From positions 42,502,440 through 42,562,439 of the forward strand of contig OX485807.1 in the NCBI GenBank assembly GCA_950295325.1: 60,000 nucleotides of DNA. Reading direction: 5' to 3'. Shown piece after piece: positions 1 through 12,279 of this stretch; position 1 is the stretch's first letter, and each line of letters opens with the position of its first letter. A program made the position numbers and the translations under genes. The notes beneath the pieces were generated by a model that was not told the DNA's origin, searched no databases, and saw nothing but the letters and a program-made list of their open reading frames with translations. The DNA is from Polytrichum commune. Its lineage: Eukaryota > Streptophyta > Polytrichopsida > Polytrichales > Polytrichaceae.

Positions 1-1
1 T

Positions 2-2529
2 GATTGTAAACGTCAAAGGTTGCTCGGGGAGGAGTCCATTAGAGAAGTTGCCACAAAGGATTGTTGTGTGCATCGTTGTTGCCAATTGTTTCCAAGGGAT
101 AAATTGAAGGTCATCCGCGAAGAAATGTGGCTTGGAGATTTCCGTCTAAGATCCACAAGAAAACTTGATGTCCATAGGGCGATACATGTGAATGGGACGG
201 GTCGCAAGGTCATCACCATTGAAAGCATAGACGTGTGTTGTAAGGCATGGTACACCATTCACGGTGTGTCGAAATCGGACTTTTATAGACAAGCTGCTTA
301 TGCCAAGGAAGGCCGCCGGTCCCGTCACCATGGTAACGTGGGTTTAAAGAAGCCTAGGGAAGCAACAAGGCAAGCAACGGCCACTCTAGCAACCATCATT
401 GTCCCTCTTGCCGATGCAATGCCGCACAAAACACGCACACTCACAACCGGTGAAAAGGTTGTGGAGAAAGTTCTTCCCACAGGCACAAAATGGAAAGACA
501 TATTGTTGGACGTTAATGCAGTTGGCGAGAAGATTGGGTTGGAGCCAATTTCATTGTCAAAATTGAGTGCAATCAAGAAACAAAACTTTAGCGAATACAT
601 TACAAAAAGACGAGGGGACAAATTTGCCAGGTGCTCTAATTGCGAGAAGTTGAAGCGCCTCCGGGATGCACACACGATGGGCACCGAGTCATATGCAGCG
701 CATCAATTGAACTATTTCAAGCACGTAAACATGCAAGAGGCACACCGTAATGATTACTACACAAATAGAGCTTTGTCCATCTCCAGGCCCTTGGAGGTTC
801 TTACGGTCATCCATGACAAAATGGACCATGCCAAAACAGCCTCCCCATGTTTTGCAAATCGAATCAAGGCCACGGATGGGTTTTTCAAGTTGCCTGTATC
901 GGTTACAGGTGAACTTCGAAACAATGTCATGACATACCCTAAATGTTGTTGTATTTTATTCCGTGATGTACTGGAGAACATGGATTCCTTCATAATGGTT
1001 TATTCATACATAGATGCTAATCACGTTGGGTTGGCATTGCAGGAATGATTGCACATGGACACGGTGATGTCAAATTTGCTCATTATGCTCTTGATTTGTA
1101 TCCAGCGGATTCAAACCACACGATAGGATCATTTGCAAGGCTTTTACGTGATTTAGAGAAACCACCAGCCTATTCTTCAGGATTGTTATTTGAGAACACG
1201 GGTTCAACACCTTTATATGAAGCGGTGTTGGATGGAAAAGATGTATGCTTGCATTCGTTGCCCGAGCCACCCAATGAACCCGTGATTGCCAAGAAGTTGC
1301 CTCCAACTTTGCGTGTCCAATTGGACAATTGTGCCAAGGACAATAAAAGCAGATATGTATTTGCATATTGGTCGTTGTTGGTTGCGAAAGGCATTTTCAA
1401 GGAGGTTTTTGTGTCCTTCCTATTGGTAGGCCACACGCACGATGATATTGATGCATCTTTTGGGCGGTGGAGCATGAAGTTGCGGGAGGAGGATTTCCCT
1501 ACAATTCCATTATTGATGAAGTCGTACATGGATTTGGAGAACGTTCCCGTCATCCCCCATATGATTGAGGAGGTGCCAGACTTCAAGGCATTTATAGAAC
1601 CTTATATTCGAAGTGGAGCTCACCGATTGATCGGGCATACGAAGGCACAACAATTCCGCTTCTATATGCGTGACGATGGTGTCCCGGCCATGCAATACAA
1701 GTTGTTGTGCACGTCACAAGACTGGAGCCCGCCGGAGGGTCTTCTTGTGTGGCGCGTGGATGCGGATGGAAAGACCATGTTACCGGATGGGGAGCCTAGG
1801 CCTTGTAAGCCAATAGCCATGAAGAATTTGGAGGATATTTTGAAAGGTATATCAGGCTTCATACAATATTGGGAGAGTTTGAAAATAGCGGATGTTGGCG
1901 GATCATGTTGGCATCGTTATGGGAGTTGGATACATTATTGGACACGTGTTCGTGCCGCCTTGGCAGACCTCCACCAAGATAGCCCTCATACTTTGAGGCA
2001 TGGATTTTGGCCACAAACACGAGTCGATGTACAAGCTTCAGAGCCTAGTCTTTTGGGAAATGGAGAGGTTCGAGAGGAGTTTGATGTGGACGACCATTAC
2101 GTGGGGCCTGCTAGTAGTCGTCCCCCACCATCTTTCCGCATTGCAGTGGATTGTCATGAAGGTTATATGCTCATTTTGCGTCCTGGAGACGAGACATATG
2201 CGAAGCCAGTGTGGGTGGCAAGAGCTTTGTCCAATCCCAATTTTGTAACTTCCAGCCCTCATTTTCGACAAATACAAGTGGAGTACTATCGACCGACAGC
2301 AAGGAATGAAGATGTGATTCGGCATTATACAGGCTGGGATACAAACCCTAACTTTCGGTGGAAGGTGGATTCTGAGCACGGTCCATCTTGGGTAGATACA
2401 GATTCCATATTCATAGCATGGAAACCACGGAAACACCATAGTGGATCAGTGTCCATCCCTCAAAAGTACATAACTTTTGCAAAAGACAACCTTGCTCGGA
2501 TTGCAGAAGAAGCAACCCACGTTGAATGA
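2..2529 (+). CDS. DUF7869-like protein, 5'-truncated by window edge (unit C)
   Basis: Two exons, 2-908 and 1043-2529, are joined by a GT-AG intron of 134 bp; the junction reads ACA G|GA ATG, giving V-T-G-M-I-A. The joined length is 798 codons with no internal stop. The protein matches the two other copies in this window end to end from residue ~200 onward. It has a Cys-rich segment (DCCVHRCCQ), then the DUF7869-type core with QLDNCAKDN followed by VGHTHDDIDASFGRW. Those Asp/His motifs resemble an RNase H-like nuclease core, but that is inference. DUF7869 proteins of unknown function are widespread in streptophytes and animals. The gene lies 490 bp from a terminal inverted repeat at 3020-3061, so it is the last gene of an element extending left of the window. 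It is more diverged than the other two copies. Confidence 0.8.
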
Positions 2530-3019
2530 GAAGTTGGTAGGATTGTGTTAGCATGATTATAGTTTAATACGTAATTATAGCAATATAAATTACACATATG
2601 TGTGCTCTTCAAAATTGGGGCAGAGTTTGGGTAGAACTTACGAATACTATATTGTTTGGAGTTGGATGAATATCCATTTACTATATTTCAAGCTGCAATT
2701 GAAGTTCATCTTATTATTATGCTTGGGACTATATTCTCGAATGAAGAAACATGCATTTATTACATGCACTTTGTATGTTGCAATGTCTATATTCTATTGA
2801 ACATGCTAATAATAGAAATCATTTTATATATATTTTTGGGTGAAACTTGTTTGAAGTGCTCTACCCAATGTGTTTTTGTTGATGAAGTTGGTGTCGAGTG
2901 CTCTACCATATGTGCTTATGTCCGCACATCATAGATTTGGGATATTAGAACATATAATATAATTGAGATTGTTGACAATATAGTTTCGGGCCTCTTCAAG
3001 TTCTTTGATCCATATATTA
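2530..3019 (+). other. 3' non-coding region between the DUF7869-like stop and the unit C terminus
   Basis: AT-rich sequence with no supported gene. The corresponding stretch in the other copies is 366 bp (unit A) and 617 bp (unit B) and is not clearly alignable. Only the last ~40 bp are conserved. Confidence 0.5.
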
Positions 3020-3061
3020 ATTTGAGACTAGAGAAAGTCTCAATTTAACGAATATAGTGTT
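3020..3061 (+). repeat. Right terminal repeat of unit C
   Basis: The segment contains a GAGACT...AAGTCTC foldback followed by AACGAATATAGTGTT. The same arrangement ends unit A (43281-43319) and, reversed, starts unit B (43408-43447). Sequence after TAGTGTT differs in every copy, so this is the element boundary. Read outward-in, the end is AACACTATATTCG, which contains CACTA. Confidence 0.75.
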
Positions 3062-3900
3062 AAATATTCTTAAATTGATTTTTGAAGCAAAAAACAACGC
3101 ATTTTAGTTCAAACTTCTATCATTTTTTAAAATAATTTTTAAAAACTTTTCGTCCTGAAATTTATACCAAGTGATAGATATATACGTAATGATTTGGCAC
3201 TTAAAAAGTCTTAATTAAAAAACTATTTTAAGGCCAAGTATTGTAGGGGGTATGCCATTAAAACGCACTCACGTGTATTCCTAATCTTAACTTTAAGTGC
3301 ACTCCCCGGGTCATTACCAACAACTAGGCATAGGTAAATTGTTCAGGGAATAGGGATGCGGAGGTTTTCATCCCTACCTGACATGTAAATAATCATGTCT
3401 AGGCCCTTCCACTCTTTTTCCCTTCACTCGTGATATTTCTTACCTCAATTGTGAGGATTTTTTTATCACGGTAAGGTTTTTAACGAGGGAAGGTAACATG
3501 ATATATAAACTAGACTCGTTGTGTCTAGGGGGAGTATTATGACACTGTTGTCGATGACTAGGTGTCTGTAGACCCAACCTCATCATTTAGAGTGAAAAGA
3601 TCTATGTACATAAAAAAGGAAACTTAAGTCTAAGATTAGTAAGAATTAAGACTTCTAAAAGTATCTCCTAGATACTATGGATAAAGAAGGATAAGACTAT
3701 GAGTTCCTTTGGGATATAAAAGAGAGCTTGGAGGAGGAGCTCTCAAAGTTAATGCAATCTTGCTTTCGTGATATGCTTCTTATTTTGTATTGATTTTGTA
3801 CCCGTTGTTTATCACAGGCATTCCTGGACTCGGTAACTGAGATTGGGCTGCTTGGAATCAAGGATGTTTTAGAAAGAGGGTCTAGTACAAACAGCAGGGG
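3062..3900. other. Non-coding region with a possible copia-type LTR (about 3541-3828)
   Basis: No gene is seen. A polypurine-like AGGGGGAGTATTATG at about 3528 is followed by a block starting TGACACTG, with a TATAAAAGAG promoter-like motif near 3716 and an end at TTTATCACA near 3825. This is the usual look of a copia LTR. No second LTR was found to prove it. Confidence 0.3.
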
Positions 3901-5361
3901 TCTATGGAGTCCATGGGCTCAATCGGGTCCGAACATGACTTGAGAGAACTACAAAACAGAGCCCGCAAGAAACAACAGGATCTTGCAAAGGCGGCCATTA
4001 AATTTACGTATGTAGTGACTTGTCAAATTTATGGAGCACAGAAGCTACCTAAGGAAAATCGTGCTGTGGATATATCGCAATAAATGAAGAAATATAAGGT
4101 TTTGCGAATTGCGTATGTGGATGAAGTAAACGTAGATCCTAGTTTGGGTTACCACCCTAAAGAATTTTACTTGGTTCTGGTGAAGTACGACCCAATCATG
4201 GAAAAGGACGTGGAAATATACAGAATTAAACTTCCTGGGCCTTTGAAGCTGGGTGAAGGGAAGCCGGAGAACCAAAACCATGCCCTTACATTTACAAGAG
4301 GTGATGCAGTTCAAACTATTGACATGAATCAGGTATCCTACTTTTCCATACATCAAAGCAGTCTTTTTTCCGGTTCAAAATCTTAATTGTGCAGGTCCAT
4401 GTTAGAAACCCAAGGGATAATGTCTATGTTTCACACATGTTGATCAATTAAGTTCTCTTTTGGCAGGAAATGTACTTTGAGGAAGCCATAAAGATGAGGA
4501 ACCTGCTTCAAGAGTTTGCCATTTTGCACGGCATTCGGAAGCTAGCAATCTGTTCGGGAGCATGTCTGCACTGGCTCAGTTTCGTCGTTGGCATGGTTTG
4601 TCTGCTCAAGAAACCGTAATTGTCACCCTTACCCAGCGTGTCCTTGAAAATCTTTTAAAGATTCGGGTGCATTATGGGCACCCTGATGTATTTGATCGAT
4701 TATGGTTTTTAAGTCGTGGTGGTATCAGCAAAGCATCTCGAACCATTAATATCAGCGAAGACATCTTTGCAGGATTTAATTGTACTCTAAGAGGCGAATA
4801 TTACTCATCATGAGTATATTCAGGTAAAAGACTTCAACCATGTAATCTATCTTCCTGGATTAATTGGGTTGCTCGATTTGTATTCTGAAATTAAACTTCC
4901 TTGCAACGCTATATGATGTCTTAAAATGTATTAATGAACAATTTGGTGCGATTTAAGAATATGAAGCTTTATATAATTGAAAAATATGTAGGTTGTGATG
5001 CAGAATAAAATGAATGGAGAATGAGATCAAACAAAATGTCATGCAATCAAAACGGCCGTTTGATCCTTTAGTATGTTGCTCACTGTAGCTAGTGATTCAC
5101 TTAAGTTTGTAAGCTTGGGATTCTATCAATGCTACTTGCACTTGTGCATACTGGTAGTCATTCTTCTTTTCTGTTGTCAAGAACGTGCCTGACCTTGATT
5201 GATATTCTGATTTTTTGATTTCCTTGTGGGTAATTCCTGCAGGCTGGGAAGCAGAGCCCAACATTTTCCTTTCTAATTGCACCCATACCCAGACCATGCC
5301 CATCAGCAGCGACCTATGCCCACCCATGCCCACCCATGCCCACCCATAGCATGACATGTGC

Positions 5362-6663
5362 GCACCCCAGGGAGTGCACTGTTCAAGTACTGTATTTATA
5401 CACGTGGGTGCACAAAAGGGGTATTATTTAAAACAAGCATGTACAAAATGTACATACCTCGGGGGGTGCACTGTACTAAACATGTACGAGTATACGTGAG
5501 TGCACAGGAGGGGTATTGATTTGGACCTTGCCGTATTACGTATACATATGGTATACATGTTATAATTTATAGTTACATACATATATGGAAGGCCTTTAAA
5601 AAGTATACAATAATTGTACTTGTATGGTACTGTTACTATACTACATATCATAAGTTTTCATATTGGATGAAATTATGATTAACTAGGATTAACGATTTTC
5701 ATTAGCAACCTTATAGGGTAGTATGAACCATGTACAAGGTGTCAAGGTAATATCGGGGAAAGAGGCAGTATTAGGGTTTTGAAATGATTCGTTCAGCTCA
5801 AAGTAACAAGGAGATTGGTTTATGTTGGTATCAAAAAGGGGCTAACAACAAGTGGACATATTATCTTACTGATCATTTGATGGTAGACTTAAAGACAATA
5901 TTTGCATTGGCTACAATGCAATGACATATATTGGTGAATCAAATGTTTATGAGTTACATCCGGGAGATGAAAAAGTTTTCAACGACTTTGTTGTTGAAAG
6001 CTAGGATATTTTGTTATACATATTATAGGGGTTTATTATTGTTCAAAAGTATATTTGTATACTTATGTTAATGACTATATATGAATGGATGTTTTTTTGT
6101 GTATACATATTGTCACTTGTATATTTATTGTTGCAATTGTATGTGTATTACTTCATTTCACAAAAAATAACTTGTATATAGGGGGTTTTTAGAGTATGCA
6201 GTGAACGCACGTGATTCTAGGTTTTAATGAAAGGTGCACCCCCCGAGGTACATACAAGAGACATATTGCTATTAAGCAAGAAGTAGATATACATGAGGCT
6301 ATAGAAAAATATATGTAAAGTACACATTTACACGTTTACGCGTTCAAGTTAGACCTGGACCAAGAATCATGTGTTTTTTCATCCACTAAGTAACGACTTT
6401 ATAACTAAAAATCCATGATTTGATATTATACATATAATAGGGCCATATTTTTGCATTTCCAAACATTTGTACACATGTTATATACAATTTTTGTATTTGT
6501 TTTTGGACCCTTGTGTATGTATGGAAATGTATTTTGAAGCAATGAGATTTGTAAGTATATTGCTTGATTTTAGCAAAAATAAAATGTATACAGGGGTATT
6601 TTAATAAGGGGCATGCACGCACGTGATGCTTGGTTTTAATGAATAGTGCACACCCTGGGGTGC
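5362..6663. mobile_element. Older inverted-repeat element nested in the hAT-like element
   Basis: A 19-bp near-perfect inverted repeat is present: GCACCCCAGGGAGTGCACT at 5362-5380 and AGTGCACACCCTGGGGTGC at 6645-6663. Inner flanks echo the 5458-6247 element (GTGCACA..GGGGTATT; TTGGTTTTAATGAA), so it is probably a diverged relative. No convincing target duplication is visible. Confidence 0.55.
5458..6247. mobile_element. Inner TIR element (CTCGGGGGGTGCAC family), copy 1
   Basis: Perfect 14-bp terminal inverted repeats (CTCGGGGGGTGCAC / GTGCACCCCCCGAG) are flanked by the 8-bp direct repeat GTACATAC at 5450-5457 and 6248-6255. The element is 790 bp and non-coding. A second copy of the family is at 50404-51350 with a different target duplication, which confirms the ends. 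Confidence 0.88.
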
Positions 6664-7494
6664 GCACCCATGCCCACCCATGCCCACACATAGCATGACA
6701 TGTGCCCACCCATGCCCACCCATGCTATTCAAATTGCGCCCATGTATTCAAAAATTATGTAATGTGTATTGTGTAATTGTGTAATTGTGTAATTGTGCCC
6801 CACCCATGCCCACCCATGAACAATAATATCGCAGCCATGCCCACCCATGCCCACCCATGAACAATAATAGCTCAGCCATGCCCACCCATGCCCGCCCATG
6901 AACAATAATATTGCACCCATGCGCACCCAAAACCCACGGGCATGGGTGGGTATGGGCATGGGCATGGGCATGGGCATGGGCGCCCAATGTTGGGCTCTGC
7001 TGGGAAGGGAAGGGATGTTGGACTGAATCAGATGCCATGTTTGAAGCCAAAGTGGCCAGTGGTAATGGGGAGCAGATCCTAAGCCGTGATGTATATAGTC
7101 TTGGTCACCATTTAGATTTCTTCCGTATGCTCTCCTTCTATTCTACCACAGTTGGCTTCTTTGTAAGCAACATGATGGTTGTACTCACTGTTTACAGCTT
7201 TCTCTGGGGACGTGTTTACTTGGCTTTAAGTGGTATTGAAGCATCATTGACAACTGGAACGAGCGCTCTTGCAAATTCTGCCCTTACAGCTACATTAAAC
7301 CAGCAGCTTGTGGTCCAATTGGAATTGCTAACGCACTTCCAATGCTTGTGGAGGATGCCCTGGACCATGGCTTCACGACCGCTCTGTGGGATATGATTAC
7401 TATGCAATTGCATCTTGCATCTGTTTTTTTCACATTCTCAATGGGCACAAGATGTCACTATTTTGGTCGCACCCTTCTACATGGTGGTGCCAAG

Positions 7495-8250
7495 GTACGG
7501 CTCAGTTTCTTTCTCTTAAACAGCATTCACGATCCATTTTAATGCTATGCAGGTTTACTGGTTTGAAGCAGTGTTGTAGTGGTATTAGCCTATTTACACC
7601 ACTCTGGTATTTGAAAATGAGGAAAATGATTTCTGATACCATTTGTGTCTGTGTACCATAGCTAGGTACCAGGAAAAAAGCGAAAAAAAATACCCTAGTA
7701 TCAACATGGTATTTGGATGGTATTGACTTAAATAACGATTTGGGTATGCATAGATTCTTTCATCTGGTGATATCTACTAAGTATTGATGTTTGACTGGTA
7801 TTACAGTTTTGATACTGGTCGGGTAGATTCTTTGATAGCCTAATTATATTGTGTATTGATAGCATGCTTCACCTATATACCTGTCCAACATTGGTTTGAA
7901 CCAGCAATGGAAAGATCTGGTACTATGTTACAGCAGCTGTTGGTAGTCTAGTAAATATCATAATTGTAATCTCCTCTTATGGAAAAGTTCTCTACAAGAG
8001 TGGGGAGGAGTGAAATACTGCAATTGCAGTGCATGGTAACAGTCGTTGAGTGTGAACATAAAATCCACACAACGTAGAAATTTTAAGCCGTGAGATATTG
8101 CGGTAGTGGATGTAAATGTGTCATATATTCAAGATAGACTTCGATTGTTCACCTTGATTTTGTGCTGTAGACATTTTTGGCTACATTAGACTTATGAGGC
8201 GATCAACAGCGATAATCATTTGTGAACACTTTGTGTGGTGTGATGTGCAG
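7495..8250 (+). other. Intron-like gap in the callose synthase pseudogene
   Basis: This lies between the donor after LLHGGAK (GTACGG) and the acceptor before YRAMGRGFVAKH (TGTGCAG). No gene or clear repeat is recognised in it. Confidence 0.5.
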
Positions 8251-8856
8251 TATAGGGCAATGGGTCGAGGCTTTGTGGCAAAGCATGAAACGTTTGCAGA
8301 AAATTATCGGCTGTATTCAAGAAGCCATTTTGTCAAAGGTATTGAGCTTCTTATGCTCCTAGTTTGCTACCTGGCGTATGGTGTTATCAGCTCTTCTGCG
8401 ACATATATTCTCGTCACAATCTCTAGCTGGTTTCTAGCGTTGACATGGATCATGGCACCATTCATCTTCAATCCCTCAGGATTCGATTGGCTGAAGACAG
8501 TTGAGGACTTTGGGGACTTCATGAAGTGGCTTTGGTTCAAGGGACAACTATTTGTAAGAGTATGGTGGGAGGAGGAGCAGGCTCATTTCAGGACGACAGG
8601 CTTGTGGGGGAAACTTCTGGAATTCGTTCTCGATTTACGCTTCTTTGTATTCCAGTATGGTATTGTATACCATTTGGGTATCACAGGGAACATCATGACT
8701 ATGTTTGTCTACCTGGCGTCCTGGAGCTACATGCTTTTAGCAGGCATCCTCCACTTCATCCTCTCGAATGCCAACGAGCGATACGCTGCAAGCAGACATG
8801 GACTCTACCGTTCCATCCAAGCGCTTGCAATGGCTCTGATCACAGCGCTTGTCATT

Positions 8857-10985
8857 AATATGTCTTGTTGACCTTTAAATACTCAATATCTGACTTCATG
8901 GCTTTCAGCCAAAGTTTGGCTTCTGGTCGAGACATAGCTTCTTGGTAAGAAGTAGGTTCTTGTATTCTGGATGTTGAAGCCATGCAAGCTTCTAAAATTC
9001 TGATGATGACATGTCTGATACTCTGATTTTCAGGATAGACCCATTCCCCAAATCGTTGAAGAGGTTGCCTAGTTCTGGATGTGGAAGTAACCACAGATAC
9101 TGACTCTAGAGATGAACTAGATGTTGTGTCATAAGTATAAGTAAAGACTGTCCGAGTAATGTCATAAGGATCAAAATCAGAACTAGTCGTGTGTAGTGGA
9201 ATCTCAACACGTAGATCAATAGAGGTTGCTTCTGAGCTCGAACCTGAATCTGTGTTGAGAACTGGAAGTGGTACGTCCTCTCTTGGCATGTTGTGGGAAC
9301 CTAATTCTTGTGGACTGTCATCCGAGGGTTGAAGAACGGGGATAGGAGCTACCGGGATCAGAGCTACCACATTGTCTAGGGTTGGAAATGAATGTTGATG
9401 ACCGTGAGGTTCTGAGGAACATTAGTTGCAGAGGTTGTGCAAATACTATCTTCGTGAACTACAAGATCAATAGTATTAGAAACTTTTCGAGTCCATAAAT
9501 GCCAAACCCTAAATGCTTTGCCTTCAGATAAAAACAACAAAAACAAGTTTCTCACTCTTAGCCTCTAATTTGAAGCAAAGTTGTTTTGGGATATGTTTAT
9601 ATGGATCAGATTCAAATGTACGAAAATAAGATACGTCTGGTCGTACCTTGTAAATAAGCTCATATGGTGTCAGCTTGTTGAGCCTTTTGTTCACAGATTG
9701 ATTGAGAACATGGATTACTATAGCGGCCGCCTCTGCCCAAAGTCCGAGCGGAGGATTGTTTGCATGCAGAATACTTGGCACTGCTTCTACTATGGTTCGA
9801 TTGCTCCTCTCTATGTAGCCATTCTGATCGGGTGCATATGGTGTTGAGAGTAAGTGCTTGATCTTTGATGCGGTTCACTTGTACTTTTATATTCTGTAGG
9901 GATCTCTTTCTCCACGGATTGAAACCAGGTTAGTGCCTCAGATTTATAAACCAAAAAATTCATAAGCATATGTCCGCTTGCATTGTCCTTTACGAGCATG
10001 ATATAGCTAGCATGATATAGCTAGCATCAACGAAAGAAATAGTTGCCAATGCAGTGCACAAGTCCATGTGTACGAATGTGCCTAGTTCTATTGACCACAG
10101 TTTGCCTAATATTGTTTTGAAGGTTGATCGATGTTGTTTCCTTTAAACACATCCTTCACAAAAATAATTATCACCTTGAGTAGATGGTAGAGTTAGTCCA
10201 ATCACAATAGCTAGAGTGATTTTCACGTAGTCATTGTTCAAATGACAATACCAGTTGTGCCAAGTCTGTAGAAACCTTGTCTTCAGAGCATTGGAGGGTG
10301 CTTCTGAGTCAGTCAAGAATGCTCAGGATTGTAACAAATTTGATGAAGTGTCTATTATTTGTATATTAAGCTTCTAAAGCTCACCATAGCGATATCTGGT
10401 GATGACTTCTTTCCTTTTTTTATTATTGTTAATGAGACTGCAACCATCCCTCTTATATAGTGTCACCACGCGTCTATTTGCTACAGCTCCAATTGAAAAC
10501 CAAATTAGTTTGTTGTCCAAGTACATATGATACTCTTTGCATGCATCTTGGACACCATTGGCTCTCAATTCATCTCTCAATTTGAATTTAACGGACACTA
10601 TCTACCCACAATCTTTGATCATTTGCAATAGGAACATACAAGTTTCCTATTAGGACCTCTCTTATATCTGTGAAATATTCTTTGCAATCATTCATGTGCT
10701 TTGAAGCCCTCCCATGTACCTGCTATGTTTGAGTATTGTGATCTGCTAGTAGAGCCTAGGCAATTCCTATGCAGCTCTCAATTATTAATTTTTGCAATGT
10801 TTTGGCTAGCCAATGATTGTGTGGCTCTTAAACTATAGATGTAAGCGCAATGATTTATTTCTTGCTTTTTGTTAAGTGTGCAGAGCTTTCAATTTTAACA
10901 ATTTTCATCTCCTTCGGCAAATCTGGACATTTTTCCTCTAGTGCCCTACTTTGTTACAATGGTCACATCTCGTCCGTGCTTTGAT
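8857..10985 (-). mobile_element. Degenerate Ty1/copia retrotransposon fragment (minus orientation)
   Basis: On the minus strand, from high to low coordinates: a CCHC-like zinc knuckle (CDHCNKVGH, ~10985-10905); a GAG-pre-integrase piece and CEGC-type zinc motif (~10270-10130); integrase core remnants (GTFVHMDL ~10080; PSILHANNPPLGLWAEAA and NKRLNKLTPYELIYKVRPD, 9781-9640); and the start of the reverse transcriptase (SYQEAMSRPEAKLWLKAMKSDIEYL, 8960-8870). Many stops and frameshifts interrupt it. The reverse transcriptase is cut off at the junction with the callose synthase pseudogene. Confidence 0.75.
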
Positions 10986-10989
10986 TTCT

Positions 10990-11345
10990 TTGATGTAGTA
11001 TGGTCTCAAGATGATAATGACCTGCGATACAATGGAGATGTGGGACAGACTCACAGCGATACATGAAGAATACTATGCCGAGAGTATTTACATGTTGGCA
11101 TTACAATTCTTCAAATATAAACACCAGAGTGGTGATTCCAATGGGAAGCATATTTCAAAGATAGAGGCCATGGCAAAAAGACTTTAAGATATCGGACAAA
11201 AGTTCTCGAAGATTCATATTATCTCCAAGATTTTAAGTGGTTTGCCACCTGAGTTCAGGCACATACTAACATAGTGGAACAGTATGCATGATGTTCATAA
11301 AAACTTGGAAGACCTTAATCATGAGGTTTTTGGAGGAAAAGAACA
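10990..11345 (+). mobile_element. Ty1/copia gag fragment (plus orientation)
   Basis: The plus strand reads MWDRLTAIHEEYYAESIYML, then ISKIEAMAKRL, a stop, then HIISKILSGLPPEFRHILT. This is the UBN2-type copia gag pattern with in-frame stops. It is opposite in orientation to the neighbouring pol fragment, so a separate insertion is likely. Unit A begins 70 bp downstream. Confidence 0.6.
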
Positions 11346-11414
11346 TGATCAAAATTGTTGGATTAGCATATGGATCATCAGGATGAGACAATACGTTTTA
11401 TACAAGAACCAATG

Positions 11415-11447
11415 AACACTATATTCGGTATTTGGAGACTTTTTGTT
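11415..11447 (+). repeat. Left terminal inverted repeat of unit A
   Basis: AACACTATATTCGG, a short spacer and TTGGAGACTTTTT mirror the right terminus at 43281-43319. AATG precedes it. Confidence 0.75.
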
Positions 11448-12279
11448 GATTATGAGACTATATAAGGATGCACCTTTCAAAATTGGACCAGTAATGACGA
11501 CTAAAAATTCCATATGTATAATGGTATGCTACTATTATTATACATAAAGGCATGGAAGTGAACAAAAATGTGAGGCATACATGAAAATAGTTGCGTATGA
11601 AATCACAACTCGTTATGAATGGAAGGGAAGGTGCGAAGAATGAATGGAAGTTGAATGAATTAATTGGGATTGAAATACAATTATAATGGAAATACCATCA
11701 ATGTCTTGAGTAACTTGGAATAGCATAGAAAGTAAGCACTTAAATATGTTCTACACCTAAGCCCATTTAGGGAGTCCGTCCCACTAGTACGCTTCTAGAC
11801 GTCACACTAGTCCGACCCATTATTTTTTTTTGCGGCTAAGCCCTTTTTTTTGGCGGCCTCCATGGCTCTAAAAATCTCAGGCCCACGACTGTATCCTTGT
11901 GTGTTGCCTGGACAGGAATATGTGTCGTTCTTGCATGTTTTAGGACGCGCTCCCGAATTGTAAGAGGTGGTATTATAAGTAGAATGCGAGGGTGTTTGCG
12001 AAAGGGAACGTCTTGCGCTTCTCCGGAGGGCCAGACAACGATCGGACTCGGAAGATGCGGCCTTGAGGGCGTGCCTATCCAAGGAGGACGTGGAGGAGGG
12101 CCGGGCACCAAGCGAGCGGGTAACCACCTGCGAAACAACGTCATAGGAAGATAAGAATAGGAATGGAGTGGGGAAAATAATGAGGGCGGTTTGGGATGGG
12201 CGCTCGTAAAGAGAACGGCACGCAAACGGAAGACAAGGAAAGCAAAAACGAGAAAGGGGTTCAGGGTTGAGGAGGGCAC
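11448..12279. other. Unit A terminal region beyond the tail exon
   Basis: 11448-11800 is AT-rich without recognisable genes. 11807-12279 is GC-rich and open on both strands. The similarity to unit B ends at the KAKVP position (12280), so the long open frames here are not supported as coding. Confidence 0.4.

Larger units (their letters stand above)
5252..6999. mobile_element. hAT-like non-autonomous element with 8-bp target duplication
   Basis: The ends CAGAGCCCAACATT and AATGTTGGGCTCTG are perfect inverted repeats. They are flanked by the direct repeat CTGGGAAG at 5244-5251 and 7000-7007. Removing the element restores the callose synthase exon right after its AG acceptor. An 8-bp duplication and a CAG-starting terminus are typical of hAT elements. 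No transposase is encoded. Both subterminal regions carry tandem CCCATGCCCA-type repeats (5281-5348 and 6661-6980, the latter with ~60-bp units), as hAT subterminal repeats often do. Confidence 0.85.
3904..8870 (+). pseudogene. Callose synthase (1,3-beta-glucan synthase) pseudogene, C-terminal part
   Basis: Fragments in order match the glucan-synthase catalytic and C-terminal membrane region of plant callose synthases. They are: AIKFTYVVTCQIYGAQK (from ~3989), EIYRIKLPGPLKLGEGKPEN and GDAVQTIDMNQ (to ~4332), HYGHPDVFDRLWFLSRGGI (~4670-4740), NISEDIFAGFNCTLRG (~4750-4797), MFEAKVASGNGEQ plus LGHHLDFFRMLSFY (7038-7140), TMQLHLASVFFTFSMGTR (~7400-7455), and GRGFVAKHETFAENYRLYSRSHFVKGIELLM onward (8260-8870). 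Such enzymes are plasma-membrane proteins that make callose. Damage visible: an in-frame stop at 4081 (ISQ*MKK), frameshifts near 4560, 4795, 7035 and 7320, a nested transposon in one exon (5252-6999), and loss of the final membrane segments where copia sequence starts at ~8857. Confidence 0.88.

Noticed and set aside
6729-7050. His/Gly/Trp-rich frames
   Set aside because: They come from CCCATGCCCA subterminal repeats of the hAT-like element.
8194-8871. An intact membrane protein gene of 225 aa
   Set aside because: It is the last part of the callose synthase pseudogene; its apparent start lies in the preceding intron and its end is a truncation.
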